Positions 1-11,104 of a DNA stretch of 64,000 nucleotides are shown piece by piece (within the stretch, counting starts at the first letter, position 1; every line of letters begins with the position of its first letter). A program made the position numbers and the translations under genes. The stretch comes from Lathyrus oleraceus (Eukaryota > Streptophyta > Magnoliopsida > Fabales > Fabaceae). Location: assembly GCF_024323335.1 (NCBI RefSeq), contig NC_066585.1:344043846-344107845 (forward strand), given 5' to 3'. Below the pieces are notes generated by a model. That model worked only from the letters and a program-made list of their open reading frames with translations, was not told the origin of the DNA and made no database searches.

Positions 1-1136
1 GACATAATCACACCAATCCTAGTCGCACACTCATACGAAATAAACGAATGGGTAGCACCAGTGTCAACAATAGCAAGCAATTCAACATTATTAATCAAGC
101 AAGTACCTTTAATCAGATTATCCTCTTTAGGAGCTTCAGCCCCACTCAGAGCAAACACCCTACCAGTAGTATGAGCTGCAGTAGCCGCCTTCTTCGGTTT
201 CGAGCACTGCGAACTGATATGACCTTTCTCGCCACAATTAAAACATGTCGGACCAGCATCCTTACATTCAGTAACTCTATGACCAGCCTGACCGCATCGG
301 AAACATCTCAACACTTTCTTGGTACAGCTATCAGCACGGTGGCCTGGCTCACCACACTTGAAACATTTACCAGCTATGGGAGATCCTCCCCCACTTGGCT
401 TCTTCGCATCTACCACTTTCTGCTTACCTTTACCATTCGGAGATGCATAAGGACTACCACGATCCTTATTCTTCTTCTCACTAAGACTCTTGTAGTGAGC
501 AGTCCTAGCCTTGCTCTCTTCGTCAAATATCCTGCACTTATTAACCAGTGTAGGAAACCTACGAATCTCCTGGTAACCAATGCCTTGTTTGATCTCGGGA
601 CGTAACCCGTTCTCAAACTTGACACACTTGGATTCCTCCGCATCAGCATTATTATAATGAGGACAATACTGCACCAGCTCCTCAAACTTCGAAGCGTAAT
701 CAGCAACAGACATGTTACCCTGCTTCAGTTCTAGAAATTCCATCTCCTTCTTACATCGCACATCAGCAGGAAAATATTTCTCCAGAAAGGCCGTCTTGAA
801 CCTTTCCCAAGTCATCTCAGCACCTGGTACTGCAATTCGCTGGCGAGTGTTATCCCACCAATTTTCAGCCTCTTCGGATAACATATGCGTACCAAACTGC
901 ACCTTCTGTGCTTCAGTACACGTCATCACCCGGAAAATCTTCTCAATTTCCTTCAGCCAAATCTGAGCACCATCTGGATCATAACGCCCTTTGAATGTAG
1001 GAGGGTTATTCTTCAGAAACCTTCCCAAATTCCTAAACTCGTCGACCGGCGGATTCTGCTGCGCCTGCATAGCCTGCGCCATAGCAGCCAAAGCCTCAGC
1101 AATCGCACGGTCATTTTCTCCAGCCATACTCTGCAT
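1..1136 (-). CDS. Ty3/gypsy gag-protease polyprotein, 5' part (probably Tekay/Del), cut by window edge
   Basis: On the minus strand an ATG at 1136 (a second in frame at 1127) opens a frame with no stop down to base 1, at least 378 codons. The first ~250 residues look like a Retrotrans_gag capsid domain. Three CCHC zinc knuckles follow: 324-365 (CFKCGEPGHRADSC), 264-305 and 204-245, which would bind genomic RNA. The retropepsin active site DTGATHSF begins near residue 358 (D codon at 63-65). The rest of protease, reverse transcriptase, RNase H and integrase would lie left of the window. The primer site and LTR lie directly upstream, at 1231-2990. Compared with every other coding region here this one is undamaged, so the copy may be young. 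The lineage name rests on gag style, Met primer site and LTR ends, and is less certain than the gag-protease call. Confidence 0.85.
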   Translation of the reverse strand, partial: MQSMAGENDRAIAEALAAMAQAMQAQQNPPVDEFRNLGRFLKNNPPTFKGRYDPDGAQIWLKEIEKIFRVMTCTEAQKVQFGTHMLSEEAENWWDNTRQRIAVPGAEMTWERFKTAFLEKYFPADVRCKKEMEFLELKQGNMSVADYASKFEELVQYCPHYNNADAEESKCVKFENGLRPEIKQGIGYQEIRRFPTLVNKCRIFDEESKARTAHYKSLSEKKNKDRGSPYASPNGKGKQKVVDAKKPSGGGSPIAGKCFKCGEPGHRADSCTKKVLRCFRCGQAGHRVTECKDAGPTCFNCGEKGHISSQCSKPKKAATAAHTTGRVFALSGAEAPKEDNLIKGTCLINNVELLAIVDTGATHSFISYECATRIGVIM

Positions 1137-1230
1137 AACACCACTACAACCGTTAAATATCGACAGTGTCATTTACACTAATCGACCAACAGGGAAAACA
1201 TCACATTATGACTCGACTGGACTGACAATG

Positions 1231-1242
1231 CTCTGATACCAC
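1231..1242 (-). other. Primer-binding site, initiator Met tRNA type
   Basis: The minus strand reads TGGTATCAGAGC, the usual plant primer site complementary to the 3' end of initiator methionine tRNA. It sits three bases inside the LTR end at 1246 and about 95 bases before the gag start, as expected for the start of minus-strand DNA synthesis. Confidence 0.85.
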
Positions 1243-1245
1243 TAA

Positions 1246-2990
1246 TGTAACACCCTTCTACCCAAACGACATATTTAAATAATTTATCAGAGTACAACAT
1301 GTAGAAGAGTTTACATTTCTTTCAATTCAACATTTATCACATCTCATTATAAAACATATTATTGATTTTAATAAAACTTCGCAGCGGACAACAACACAAA
1401 TATAATTTATCATCATATAATAATTCATAGTAATGTTTCAACATTATCTCAACATACTAGTCATCATAAACAACGTAAATAATAACTAATTATCTATCGA
1501 ATCCCATAACCCCGGTGTCACATGACCAGAGCATTTGACTCGACTCTGTAGAATAACTCTACACTTATTCTTCAGACCTCAACAAAGCTACTCCTCTTTA
1601 TCTGCACATTGCTCATCATAGATGAACATAAACACATGCAGAAGGGGTGAGAATTACATTATTAAATAATAATATAACGACAGAATATAATATAAATATA
1701 TTGCACACATGTCAACACAGCTCATCAAAATCATCATTATAATCAACAAACTCATGAACATCAACAAAACAACACATCAAATGCAATGCACACACCCATG
1801 TATGACTCAACACGACTCGGTATACCCATTTTGTGACCACTACAGGATCACCACTCCCAGATTCGTCACCATAGAATCTGAGTTCCCCGTAAGGAACCAA
1901 GCCTCTCAACAAGCCCGGAGTCAACAACATCATTGGAACTCAGTCCGTTCATCACTAGGCATCGGCCTTTTATGAATGCATGCACCTCAAACATGCATCA
2001 AAATCAACATAGCAACAACAACATCATATAGTCATGTTATCATCATCATTAATAGCATGACATACAACTCAACAAAACAACAACAATATTTCATCGATTT
2101 CACATCATTACATAACACATTTATAATTAAACATGTAAATTCAACATCTCATCATCATCAACACTTCATACGCAATCATATAATCACTATTAATTGTTTA
2201 TAATACAATTACAGCGACTTACTAAGAGTCTCGCAACTCAACGTACTCAGAACTCACCAACATCAGCTTCTGTATTTCCCAGTTCGCGCCGCCAACATAG
2301 GTTCGCGCCGCGAACTTCTCAATTACTTCAGGACGCGCCGCGAACGAAGGATCGCGTCGCGAATAACGCGTTACAGAACCCCTCTGGATTTTGCTCAGTT
2401 CGCGCCGCGAACTGAGCTTCGCGCCGCGAACGCGCGCGAACAGAACTCCTCTGCTACGAAAACCAGCGCAGCTTTGCTCCTCCACTCGCTACGATTCACA
2501 CTCTTCGGCAAACAACCAAATCTCGACATTCAACAGTCATATATACACAACATACTTTGATTATAAGGCGTATAACTCTACAAAACTCACAGATCGGACA
2601 GATTCCATCCAAAAACCCCAATTTTCCCAATTTCCCTAAAATCCCCAAATTTATCAACAATCTAACATATATCATGGAATTGCTCGCATATTATCGTTTA
2701 ATAAGGTTCAGACCCCTTACCTCTTTGGATTGAAGGAAGTTCTGAGCACTCTCCAAGCATCAGTTTTTCCGTTCTTCGACCTTCGCTCTACAGCTCTTTC
2801 CAACTTCACGTGAAACTCTTCTGTTCCAAAATGAGAATCTTTCTCTTATCCCAACTTATATATTTTCCAATAATTATTATTCCAATTAATAATAATAATA
2901 ATCCAATAATTCCATTTTATTTAATTAAATTAATAAAATAATATTATCAACTTAATTAAATAATTCTTTTACTTTATTTGGGGTGTTACA
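1246..2990 (-). repeat. 5' LTR (1,745 bp) of the minus-strand Ty3/gypsy element
   Basis: The segment is bounded by perfect inverted ends TGTAACACCC at 1246 and GGGTGTTACA at 2990, with the primer site just inside 1246. Read on the minus strand, the LTR begins at 2990. A TATA-like TATATAAG lies at 2855-2862, so transcription probably starts near 2825. The U5 side holds a GC-rich array of palindromes at 2282-2431 in otherwise AT-rich sequence. Only one LTR is in the window, so LTR age and target duplication cannot be tested. Short ORFs on both strands of this segment look like chance. Confidence 0.9.
2282..2431. repeat. Array of six GTTCGCGCCGCGAAC-type palindromes in three pairs
   Basis: Six copies of a 15-bp motif with 7-bp arms around one base start at 2282, 2301, 2331, 2350, 2398 and 2417. 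Copies 2 and 5 are exact; the others carry one to a few changes. Within each pair the starts are exactly 19 bp apart, and pairs are separated by 49 and 67 bp start to start. The motif is very CpG-rich. Its core TTCGCGCC resembles an E2F-type site, but binding is not shown by sequence alone. Confidence 0.85.
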
Positions 2991-4453
2991 CCGATCCCAT
3001 ATGACTAAGGATTATAGGAGGCAGTTTCAGCAGCCTCGACAAAAAGCCTTCAGACCCACTGCTAGTGAACCCAAAGATAAGTGGGTGAAGCCCCTCGACA
3101 AAAAGGGTGCGAATCATCCGAAATGGAAGGAGGTCAATCCCGAGCAGGGAGGACAAGAGACAAGGCCCATAAAGAGACAAAGGGAAAATTTCAGGTCCCT
3201 TCAACCTACAAATGCAAGAACCCTATGACGCATACGTAGTGGAGGCGTCATCAGAGGAGGAAGAAGGATGAAAGAGAAACTGCAACAAATGAGCATGAGG
3301 TCCCAGCGGGGAAGCGTAATGCGACAACGTCAAGGATTGTTGGGAAACCCTATTCTAAGGGATTCAAAAAGGAGGAAAAACTGCAGCATCAATGGTTGGC
3401 CAACATAGTGCTCGATCCAAAGAAAGATGGTGAACTTTGAATGTGTGTCAACTACAGAGATTTGAACAAGGCCAGTCCAAAAGATGATTTCCCTTTGCAT
3501 CATATTGATATGTTGGTCGACAACACTACCAAATTCAAGGTCTTTTCTTTCATGGATGGATTCTCTGGCTACAATCAGATCAGAATGGTGCCCGAAGATA
3601 GGGAGAAACATCATTTATTACACCTTGGGGAACATTATGCTACAGAGTGATGCCTTTAGGTTTGAAGAATGTTGGTGCAACCTATCAACGAGCCATGACA
3701 ATGCTCTTTCATGACATGATGCACAAGGAAATTGAGGTCTATGCGGATGACATGATTGCTAAGTCCAAGACTGAAGAAAATCATGTTGAGTATTTATTAA
3801 AGCTGTTTCAATGTCTGAGGAAGTACAAACTCCGCCTAAATCCTAACAAATGTACTTTCGATGTTCGTTTCGGAAAGCTCCTATGCTTCATTTTCAATCA
3901 ACAAGGTATTGAGGTGGACCCTGATAAAGCCAAATCCATTCAAGAAAAGCCCAGACCTAAAATAGAGACACAAGTCAGAGGATTCCTCAGACGCTTGAAT
4001 TACATCTCCCGATTAATATCTCAGATGACTGCCATATGTGGGCCAATTTGCAAACTTCTCCATAAAGACCAAAGTTGTGTTTGGACAAAGGACTTCCAAA
4101 AGGATTTTAACAACATCAAGGAGTATCAGCTTGAATCTCTTATCTTGTCTTTTCCAGTGGAAGGAAGACCTTTGATCATGTATTTAACTGTGTTAGAAGA
4201 GTCCATGGGTTGTGTGCTTGGACAACAAGATGAAACTGGTTGAAAAGAGCATGCCATCTATTATCTGAGTAAGAAGTTTACAGACTATGAGTCTCGATAT
4301 TCTATGCTTAAGAAGACTTGTTGTGGTTTATCATGGGCTGCCAAACGTTTACGCCAGTATATGATAAATCATACCATTTGGTCGATATCCAAAATGGATC
4401 CAATCAATTATATCTTTGAAAAGCCTGCTTTGATTGGAAGGATAGCTCACTGG
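2991..4453 (+). pseudogene. Decayed Ogre/Tat-type pol fragment (reverse transcriptase to RNase H)
   Basis: The plus strand carries a Ty3/gypsy reverse transcriptase close to the pol at 61666-63977. It includes CVNYRDLNKASPKDDFPL (about 3445-3500), the FSFMDGFSGYNQI block (about 3544-3585) and a YADD polymerase motif at 3740-3751, where the other copies read YVDD. A connection and RNase H-like part follows to 4453. The frame is broken by a TGA at 3438-3440, a roughly 1-base loss near 3606-3613 and a TGA at 4241-4243. Upstream, 2991-3380 encodes a lysine/proline-rich gag-like tail joined directly to pol, so protease and the N-terminal pol are deleted. The left end is cut by the LTR ending at 2990, the right end by the LTR starting at 4454. 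Confidence 0.8.
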
Positions 4454-6289
4454 TGTAGCGGGGTATTCGTTACCATTAGAGATATTAACTAAATCCAAGG
4501 TAAATCATACAAGTCGAGTCGCCACCGCACTTCTATTTATCCAAAGGAATGGTTAGAAAGCGAACAAAAGCCTAAAAGTTTTATCGAATCAAAAACTAGT
4601 AAAAATGTCAGAGATCTGGGTAAGGGGGTTGGTTATGCAATGGGAAGGTATTAGGCACCCAAAGCATCCTAGGTACTCCTAGGGAGCCCTTTTCACATTT
4701 GTTGCAAAGGTTGTTTTTTTTTTTGTGAAAATTTATTTGTGCAAACATGATTGAAGGGATGAGAAAAGAATATACAAATTTATTTACATTTTGTGTTTGA
4801 ATGGATGAACCCATTGCCTACGTACCATCTTAAAAAAAAGATTAGGATCAAAACCTCGTAGTTCGGTGTAAAAAAATTCAAAAAAAAGTTGGTGAATTGA
4901 TTGGTCCAAAAACCTTAAGGTCTTTTGTTATCAAAGGGAGAAAACTCAACCTAAAACCACAAATCCACCATTTGAGCATAGCTTCAACATGCTAGTGAGG
5001 GGTTAACCCTATAATAAGCATGGAAGACTCATTGTCTATCACTAAGGATCAAGGTGAGTATTATATCTACCTCAAGGATAACTCAAACCTAATAGCTAAT
5101 GGTTATAAAAAAAGGTTTGATTAAGAAGGTGGCCATTGAAACCACAAAAAGTATTTGAATGGGTTATATTTACCAATTAAAAGTATTTACAAAAATATGG
5201 TTAAAGTGGATTAAAAGGTTCAATTCAAAATAAGTGTTATGAAAAATAAGTTTGAAAATCAAAAGGATAAGGCTTAGGTTTCTAATGTTGAAAACAAAAG
5301 TTATTGTTTGCACAAAAAGTTTTGGCTTGGGTTAGAATGGGGAAAAAAAGAAAAAAGGAAAGGAAGGGTTAAATTCCTAAACATACAAGAGATAAGGGAA
5401 AAGAAAATAAAACCACATTAGGAGTTCCCCTCTTGAGATCATATTGATGATCCAAGTAGCTCCCATCCTTTGGAATAAGCAATCACAAACAAATATCTCA
5501 AGCCATTAAGCACAGGTAATCGGAATAAACCTCCAGGTGGTATCCCACAAATAAAGTGGAACACCAAATCAAAATGTAATCAAGGGTTGCCCCCAAATTA
5601 AAATGTAACCACATGAATCATGCCCTTTCAATTCACAAAAAGCTCACAAAACGCAACCAAGGGTAGGAGGCCTAAACCTCTTGTCAAACACATGCATCAA
5701 AAGGGTATCAAATTCACCCATAATACCTCATATATTCAGAAAATTCAAATTGAAGGCATAAAGATGATGAATATAGGGCAAACCTGATTGGGGAGATCGA
5801 ATGAAATTGAATTGCACCATTGGGTTTGCAGAGCAATCTGAGGGTTTATATGAGAGAGAATTGGTTCTTTGCCGATGAGTTCCCTTCAGCCTCTGGAGGT
5901 TGCTCTGAACTCTGTCAGCTCTTCTCTCACTTTCTTTTTCCTGCCAGGGTAATAGGAATGGAATCTTTTGTTTCATTGAAACTCTGAATTTGTAACCTGG
6001 TTTTTGTGGACCTGTGGGCTCAAATGAGAAAGGCCTAATTCCAAAATTTATTTATTTATTTTTATTATTATTATTTTTTTCTTTTTCGTTTTTTTTTTTT
6101 TTTTTTTTTAGTAAACAAAAGTAAGAGAATCAATGATGTATAATTCAAGCATGCTTGGTGATCTCAAACCAATCACAAGGAGTCCCACCCAAAGGCAAAG
6201 GGAACCAAGATGCTCATGATCCTTGAGGCTATGCAAATGTAATGTTATGATGCCATGAGGGATCTTAGGGTCAAAATTGGGGTCTTACA
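4454..6289 (-). repeat. 3' LTR (1,836 bp) of the minus-strand Ogre-like element
   Basis: It is bounded by TGTAGCGGGG at 4454 and GGTCTTACA ending at 6289; on the minus strand it runs TGTAAGACCCC to CCCCGCTACA. Bases 4454-5561 repeat almost exactly at 13484-14592. It contains long A and T runs, including about 20 T at 6090-6110. Bases 6290-6302 just inside read on the minus strand as a purine-rich tract (AGGGGCATC), the expected plus-strand primer. Confidence 0.9.
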
Positions 6290-9188
6290 GATGCCCCTAT
6301 TTAAGGTCATTCTAGCCGGAGAAGTGAAGGTTAAAATCTTCGTCTCGACGAGGTAGAATGGCCTTAAATAATAACAAAGAGACAAATTTTGGTCCCTAAG
6401 AGACCTCATGATGCAGATGTATGTATGCAAATAATACGAACTCTGTGGGAATATGTGTCCACAAAGAAGAAAAGACATCCGGTGAAACTGACAATCCATA
6501 TGAGAAATACACTCAATGGGACAGAGACTCTGGGGACTCTTATGGGGATAGGAGAGGGAATAAAATGCGTGAGCAGGTCACGACTCAACACTTGGGGAAC
6601 AGAATTCCAAAGGGAAAATATCCAATGGAAAGACCCGAGCTGACTCAAAGGTGCATGTATTGGGGAATATGCCAATACAACAAAAACTATCCACAACGGA
6701 TACTTCGGATAAAAATCCGGATGAAAACAATCCACTAAGGGACTTCGCTGGGGATGCCTAAAAGGACACTCCTGGGGAAGCAGCGGGACGAGGTATTATC
6801 GGTTACTGGGTAATAAGCTCAAGGAGACATGTGATCTGATCGCCGGTATGAGGGTGGGATACAACATGCTTGGGAAGAATGAATATCTAAGACCGGTATA
6901 AGGGTGAGAGATATCAATCAGCCAAATCATCTGAGGAAGACTTAAAAAGGTATATCTCAACTCAGGAAAATCTGACTCCACAAAGGACAAAAAGTCATAA
7001 TAGGGAGCAGAGAGGAGGGAACACCAGGGATACCGGTTACTGGGCATATAATAGGTGACCAACCAATGCGTGAATTGGGGAATATTTCCAAAACACTCAT
7101 CATCCAAAAGAGGGCTAAAAGCAAACTCGATGATAGGATGGATATTCGACTCCGTAAAGGGGGTACGAATCTTACTCGAATGGGGAAGAACAAAAGCTTC
7201 GACCAAAGAGTGCATGAGATATACTATCTATTACCGTCAGAACGTAGATAATATACTCGCATGGACGATTATCCACAACCGGTTACTGGGTTAATAAAGG
7301 ATAAATCGACCGAAAAGAAAAGGCATCGGGATACCGTAACTAGGTATATAATGATGACCAATTCAGGGGAGGAACAATCGTTACTAACAACAACAAGGTA
7401 GACGAGAGATGACCCGCTGGGGATAAATTGCGTAATTAGAGCAATTATCCAAGAGATATATCACCGGTTACTGGGTGGTATACTAAAAAATTAAGGAATG
7501 TCAATATCGAATTTTGTATAAAGATAACCAACAAGGAGGGAATTACATCTACCGGTATGAGGGTAGAGAACCACAAAAGAGAGTACCCGTCATCGGTTAG
7601 GATGAACAACAATCAAGGTTTAACTCTGCACGGGGACAAAATGGGGTTTACAACTACCGGTTACTGGGTAGTAGACCACAGAAATATGACTTACAACTAC
7701 CGATATGAGGGTAGAGAACGACAGACTCCGCCAGGATAATAATTACTAATTATTGACCGATTATTCATTTACCACGGGGAAACAGGAAAAGAGTCTCAAG
7801 AGACTGATCTAGGATCAAACTAGATAGGCACACCAAATCAAGACTTGTCCCTGTGAGGATATAACTTAATGGGGAAAACCATCCCAGTATATGTGTTGGG
7901 AAGGAACAAAAACAATCAACATCCACGAGGATATGACCCGGTGGGGAATATGGAAGAAAGGATAAACGCTTTCTGCTTATGGAGCTGACTCTATATGGAG
8001 AGATCAGACACACACGTCTGCTTGGGGAAGTATATCACCAAATAGCAGGAGACAACAAACAACGATATATGGCAAAGAATGCAACATGAATACCAGAATG
8101 TTATAATTATGCATGAATATGCGTGGGTTATGTATGATGTATGCTGACAGACAGATATATCTAACACAACCAGGTCCAGGAATTAACCACCCGGTACTAC
8201 ATCTCAAGAGAGAAAGCCAAGTTCACTGGAGAGTATCCAATCTGCTGGGGATCAGAGATACCAGGAAGCAAAGAACTCTGCAGGGGATGAATCATCAATC
8301 ATTCCAGCTGGGGATGAGAGTTATCACAGACAAGGTCCACCATACTAATAACTCTGCTGGGGAATCTATCCGAGGAGATAAAGGATTTATCGGGATCAAC
8401 CACCAAATACCGCTCTTGCCCAAAGAGATCCAAGCTGCGGAGGAAGAAAGATTGCTACTCTGCTGAAGGAAAGAGAGGTGACTCTCAACAAACAATCCAC
8501 TTGGTAGGATAAACCACAAAAGGTTCCGGAGGGAGGAGATACAGTCATGCCAGGAATATGGACAAAAATCTTACCCTGTTGGGGATCGTACCACCCTTGG
8601 GAGAGCACTAAGGATCTCCTAAGTATCCTTTCGTCATTGTGAATGTTCACTTTGTTTAAAAACAAATTATAAAAAAATTTGATTGTTTAAAACAATGATA
8701 TTTTCTTAATCAAAACATGCAAAACATTTGTTGAATAGAAACAGATGAGAGTGCCAATAATTGGATAAAAGGCTCAAATTTATTTGATAGAATGGTAGTC
8801 TGCGAATGGCAAGACTCCATAGATCTTTTCAAATTTGAAATTGGTGATATATATTGGAAGAGGGCTACATTGAACATAATGACCATTTCTCCACCAGTTC
8901 TGAATCCGATGTATTTGAAGCTTTGGCTGATAATGAGCAAGGATCTCTGACGGACGACAATTGTAGAACAAAGTCTTGTCAGGATGCAGTTACTTGCCAA
9001 ATCCCTAATTTTTGCCTAGATTGCCCCAGGATGAGGTACTCAATCTAGCGGGATACATATATCATTTTTCATGTCTCTAACTTTTGCCTGGACCGCCCTT
9101 TCGGGTTTTCAATCCACCGAGACGCTCATTTTTGCCTAAGCCGCCCTTTCGGGTTTTCAACTTAGCGAGCTATTCAGTTTTTATTTTT
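6290..9188 (-). repeat. Repeat-rich 3' untranslated region of the Ogre-like element
   Basis: Nearly 2.9 kb between the end of pol and the 3' LTR has no credible gene. It holds many diverged copies of short modules such as CCGGTATGAGGGT (6842, 7552) and CCGGTTACTGGGT (about 7032, 7279, 7462, 7656), usually followed by GGGG-containing spacers. A second tandem set near the pol end (about 9009, 9081, 9129) repeats TTTTGCCT followed by GCCCTTTCGGGTTTTCAA, with periods of roughly 50-70 bp. Long 3' regions with tandem repeats are known in Ogre elements. The forward ORFs at 6389-6738 and others here show no family resemblance. Confidence 0.7.
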
Positions 9189-10249
9189 TTAGGCGAAGTA
9201 TTTCTTGACTGCATCTGAATTCACAGGACGAGTGAAATCCTCCCCATCCATAGTTGTAAGTATCAAAGCACCGCCTGAAAAGGCTCTCTTAACAACGTAT
9301 GGACCTTCATAGTTTGGAGTCCACTTGCCCCTGGAATCGGGCGCGAAAGACAAGACTTTCTTGAGCACAAGGTTACCTTCTCGGAACACACGAGGCTTGA
9401 CCTTCTTATCAAAAGCTTTCTTCATTCTTTGTTGATATAACTCAATCTCCTTGTGCATCATATCATGAAACAAGGTAGTCATAGCTCGTTGATGCGTGGC
9501 TCCGACGTTCTTCAAACCGAAGGGCATCACTCGATAACAGAATGTTCCCCAAGGTGTGATGAATGTTGTCTTCTCCATATCCTCGGGTGCCATCTTAATC
9601 TGATTATATCCAGAAAATCCATCCATAAATGAGAAGACTTTGAATTTAGCTGTATTGTCTACCAACATATCAATGTGTGGTAGAGGAAAATCGTCTTTCG
9701 GACTAGCTTTATTCAAATCTCTATAGTCCACACACATCTGGACTTTTCCATCTTTCTTAGGCACGGGCACAATATTGACCACCCATTGAGGATACGTAGA
9801 AGTCACCAGAAACCCCACATCAATTTGCTTCTAAACTTCCTCTTTGATCTTCACTGCCATATCAGGACGGGTTCTTCTGAGCTTCTGCTTCACAGGCACG
9901 CACTCAGGCTTGAGAGGCAGGAAATGTTGCACAATATTTGTATCCAGACCAGGCATGTCCTCATATGACCAGGCGAAGATGTCAACGTATTCTCGTAGCA
10001 ATTCAATCAACCCCTTCTTAACAGATTCTTCCAGAAGTGCCCCAATCTTTACCTCTCGGACACAATCTTCAGACCCCAAGTTGACTGTTTCTAGATTCTC
10101 AAGATGCGGCTGAATGATCTTCTCTTCATGCTCAAGTAGCCGGGTGATCAGGAATCTCTTCAACATCATCTTCCTCTGCCCCAAATACAGGGAATTCAAA
10201 ATTGGGAGATGATGTTGGGTCATTATGTTCAATGGGTTTAGAAATCAAC
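9189..10249 (-). pseudogene. Truncated Ogre pol: RT N-terminal half fused in frame to integrase C-terminus
   Basis: After the intron, the minus strand encodes the pol N-terminal region (10249-9831, with a frameshift near 10150 and a stop near 9830) and then RT blocks PKKDGKVQMCVDYRDLNKAS, FMDGFSGYNQIKM and TPWGTFCYRVMPFGLKN. Directly after HKEIELY the protein switches to QQRMKKAFDKKVKPRV and a chromatin-side integrase C-terminal region ending PVNSDAVKKYFA and a stop at 9189. The YVDD motif, RNase H domains and integrase catalytic core are gone. The 630-base frame at 9189-9818 is open across the junction, so one deletion of probably several kilobases fused the parts in frame. It cannot supply working RT. 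Confidence 0.85.
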
Positions 10250-10513
10250 CTGCATAATGATTTTGGATATGAAAAACTGTAGAATTCAAACAAGGCAAAT
10301 CATTATGCATATGAAAGAATCGATTTTATCCTATTTTTAGGGTTTTATGTGATCACCAATTTCATGCAAAAGGAAAAAAGGCAAAATAATTGGAAAAACA
10401 AACATTTAACATGAAGTTATTGAATGAAAACATCATTGTATTTATGTTGCCAACAATGTTATCACTCCTCCTTTTGGCATGGGAGAAGGGTTTTTAAACA
10501 AAGTGATCATTAC
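10250..10513 (-). other. Conserved Ogre intron between protease and RT (264 bp)
   Basis: On the minus strand the protease frame ends ...TCAAC, then GTAATG at 10513-10508 as donor, and TTATGCAG ending at 10250 as acceptor. Joining the exons converts ACG-TAA (Thr, stop) into ACG-TTG and reads on into the pol N-terminus. The same donor and acceptor context is found at 61415-61665 in the other Ogre. An intron here is established for Ogre elements. Confidence 0.75.
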
Positions 10514-10945
10514 GTTGACTTGTGGACAACTGTTGGAATATCCACAACGACCCAATTGTTGCAGACCCCTCCAGGGATGATGAAATTGCCAGAATCCTTT
10601 GTATCTTCTTCTAAAACGGCAGCATCCTCCTTATCTAGACCAGTGTGGATGAAACCTCCACTCTTGAATAACCCTTGCTTGTTGAAAGTACCATAAGAAA
10701 AACCTATGCCAGCCCGGGACTCGTTGCCTTCTAACTCAATCATTTTTCCTAAACCAGTGGATGCACCACGCTCAATGGCCAACTTTGCATCTTTGTAGGA
10801 AGCAAATGAACGAGTTCTCTTCTCAATAGGCTCAACTATAGATAAAGCTTGGAAAGGAGTTCCAATTTCAACCTCAGCATCTATATAAGAGAAGGAAGAC
10901 AAATGGCTAACCAGGAGAGCCCTTTCCCCCTACCACCACCAGCTT
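10514..10945 (-). pseudogene. Ogre protease C-terminal remnant
   Basis: The minus strand encodes SSFSYIDAEVEIGTPFQAL, an acidic Gly-rich stretch and a tail with CNNWVVVDIPTVVHKST. It matches the segment after the protease domain at about 61015-61414 in the larger Ogre. The upstream part, with the protease active site and all of gag, is missing. Sequence near 10930 joins this remnant to about 150 bp of spacer that follows ORF1. A frameshift separates the VVVGG-like start from the rest. Confidence 0.75.
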
Positions 10946-11104
10946 CTTGTTTTTCAAAGAAACTTTAGAGTTTTATTTGCAAATTCTGGAAATATTAAGC
11001 ATTTTATCACATATGGAAATATCTCATCAAATAATATCGGGGAAAGAAGTGCAGCACCGTCAATCATATACAAGAGAAAAGGAAAATAATCGTCTTATGG
11101 ATCC

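Noticed and set aside
48..605. Plus-strand 185-codon ORF
   Set aside because: It is antisense to the clear gag-protease frame with zinc knuckles and shows no family resemblance.
2222..2485. Minus-strand 87-codon ORF rich in Arg and Ala
   Set aside because: It is produced by the CpG-rich palindrome array in the LTR.
6389..7294. Overlapping ORFs of 60-140 codons on both strands
   Set aside because: They lie in the repeat-rich 3' region of a retrotransposon, overlap each other on both strands and match no family I recognise.
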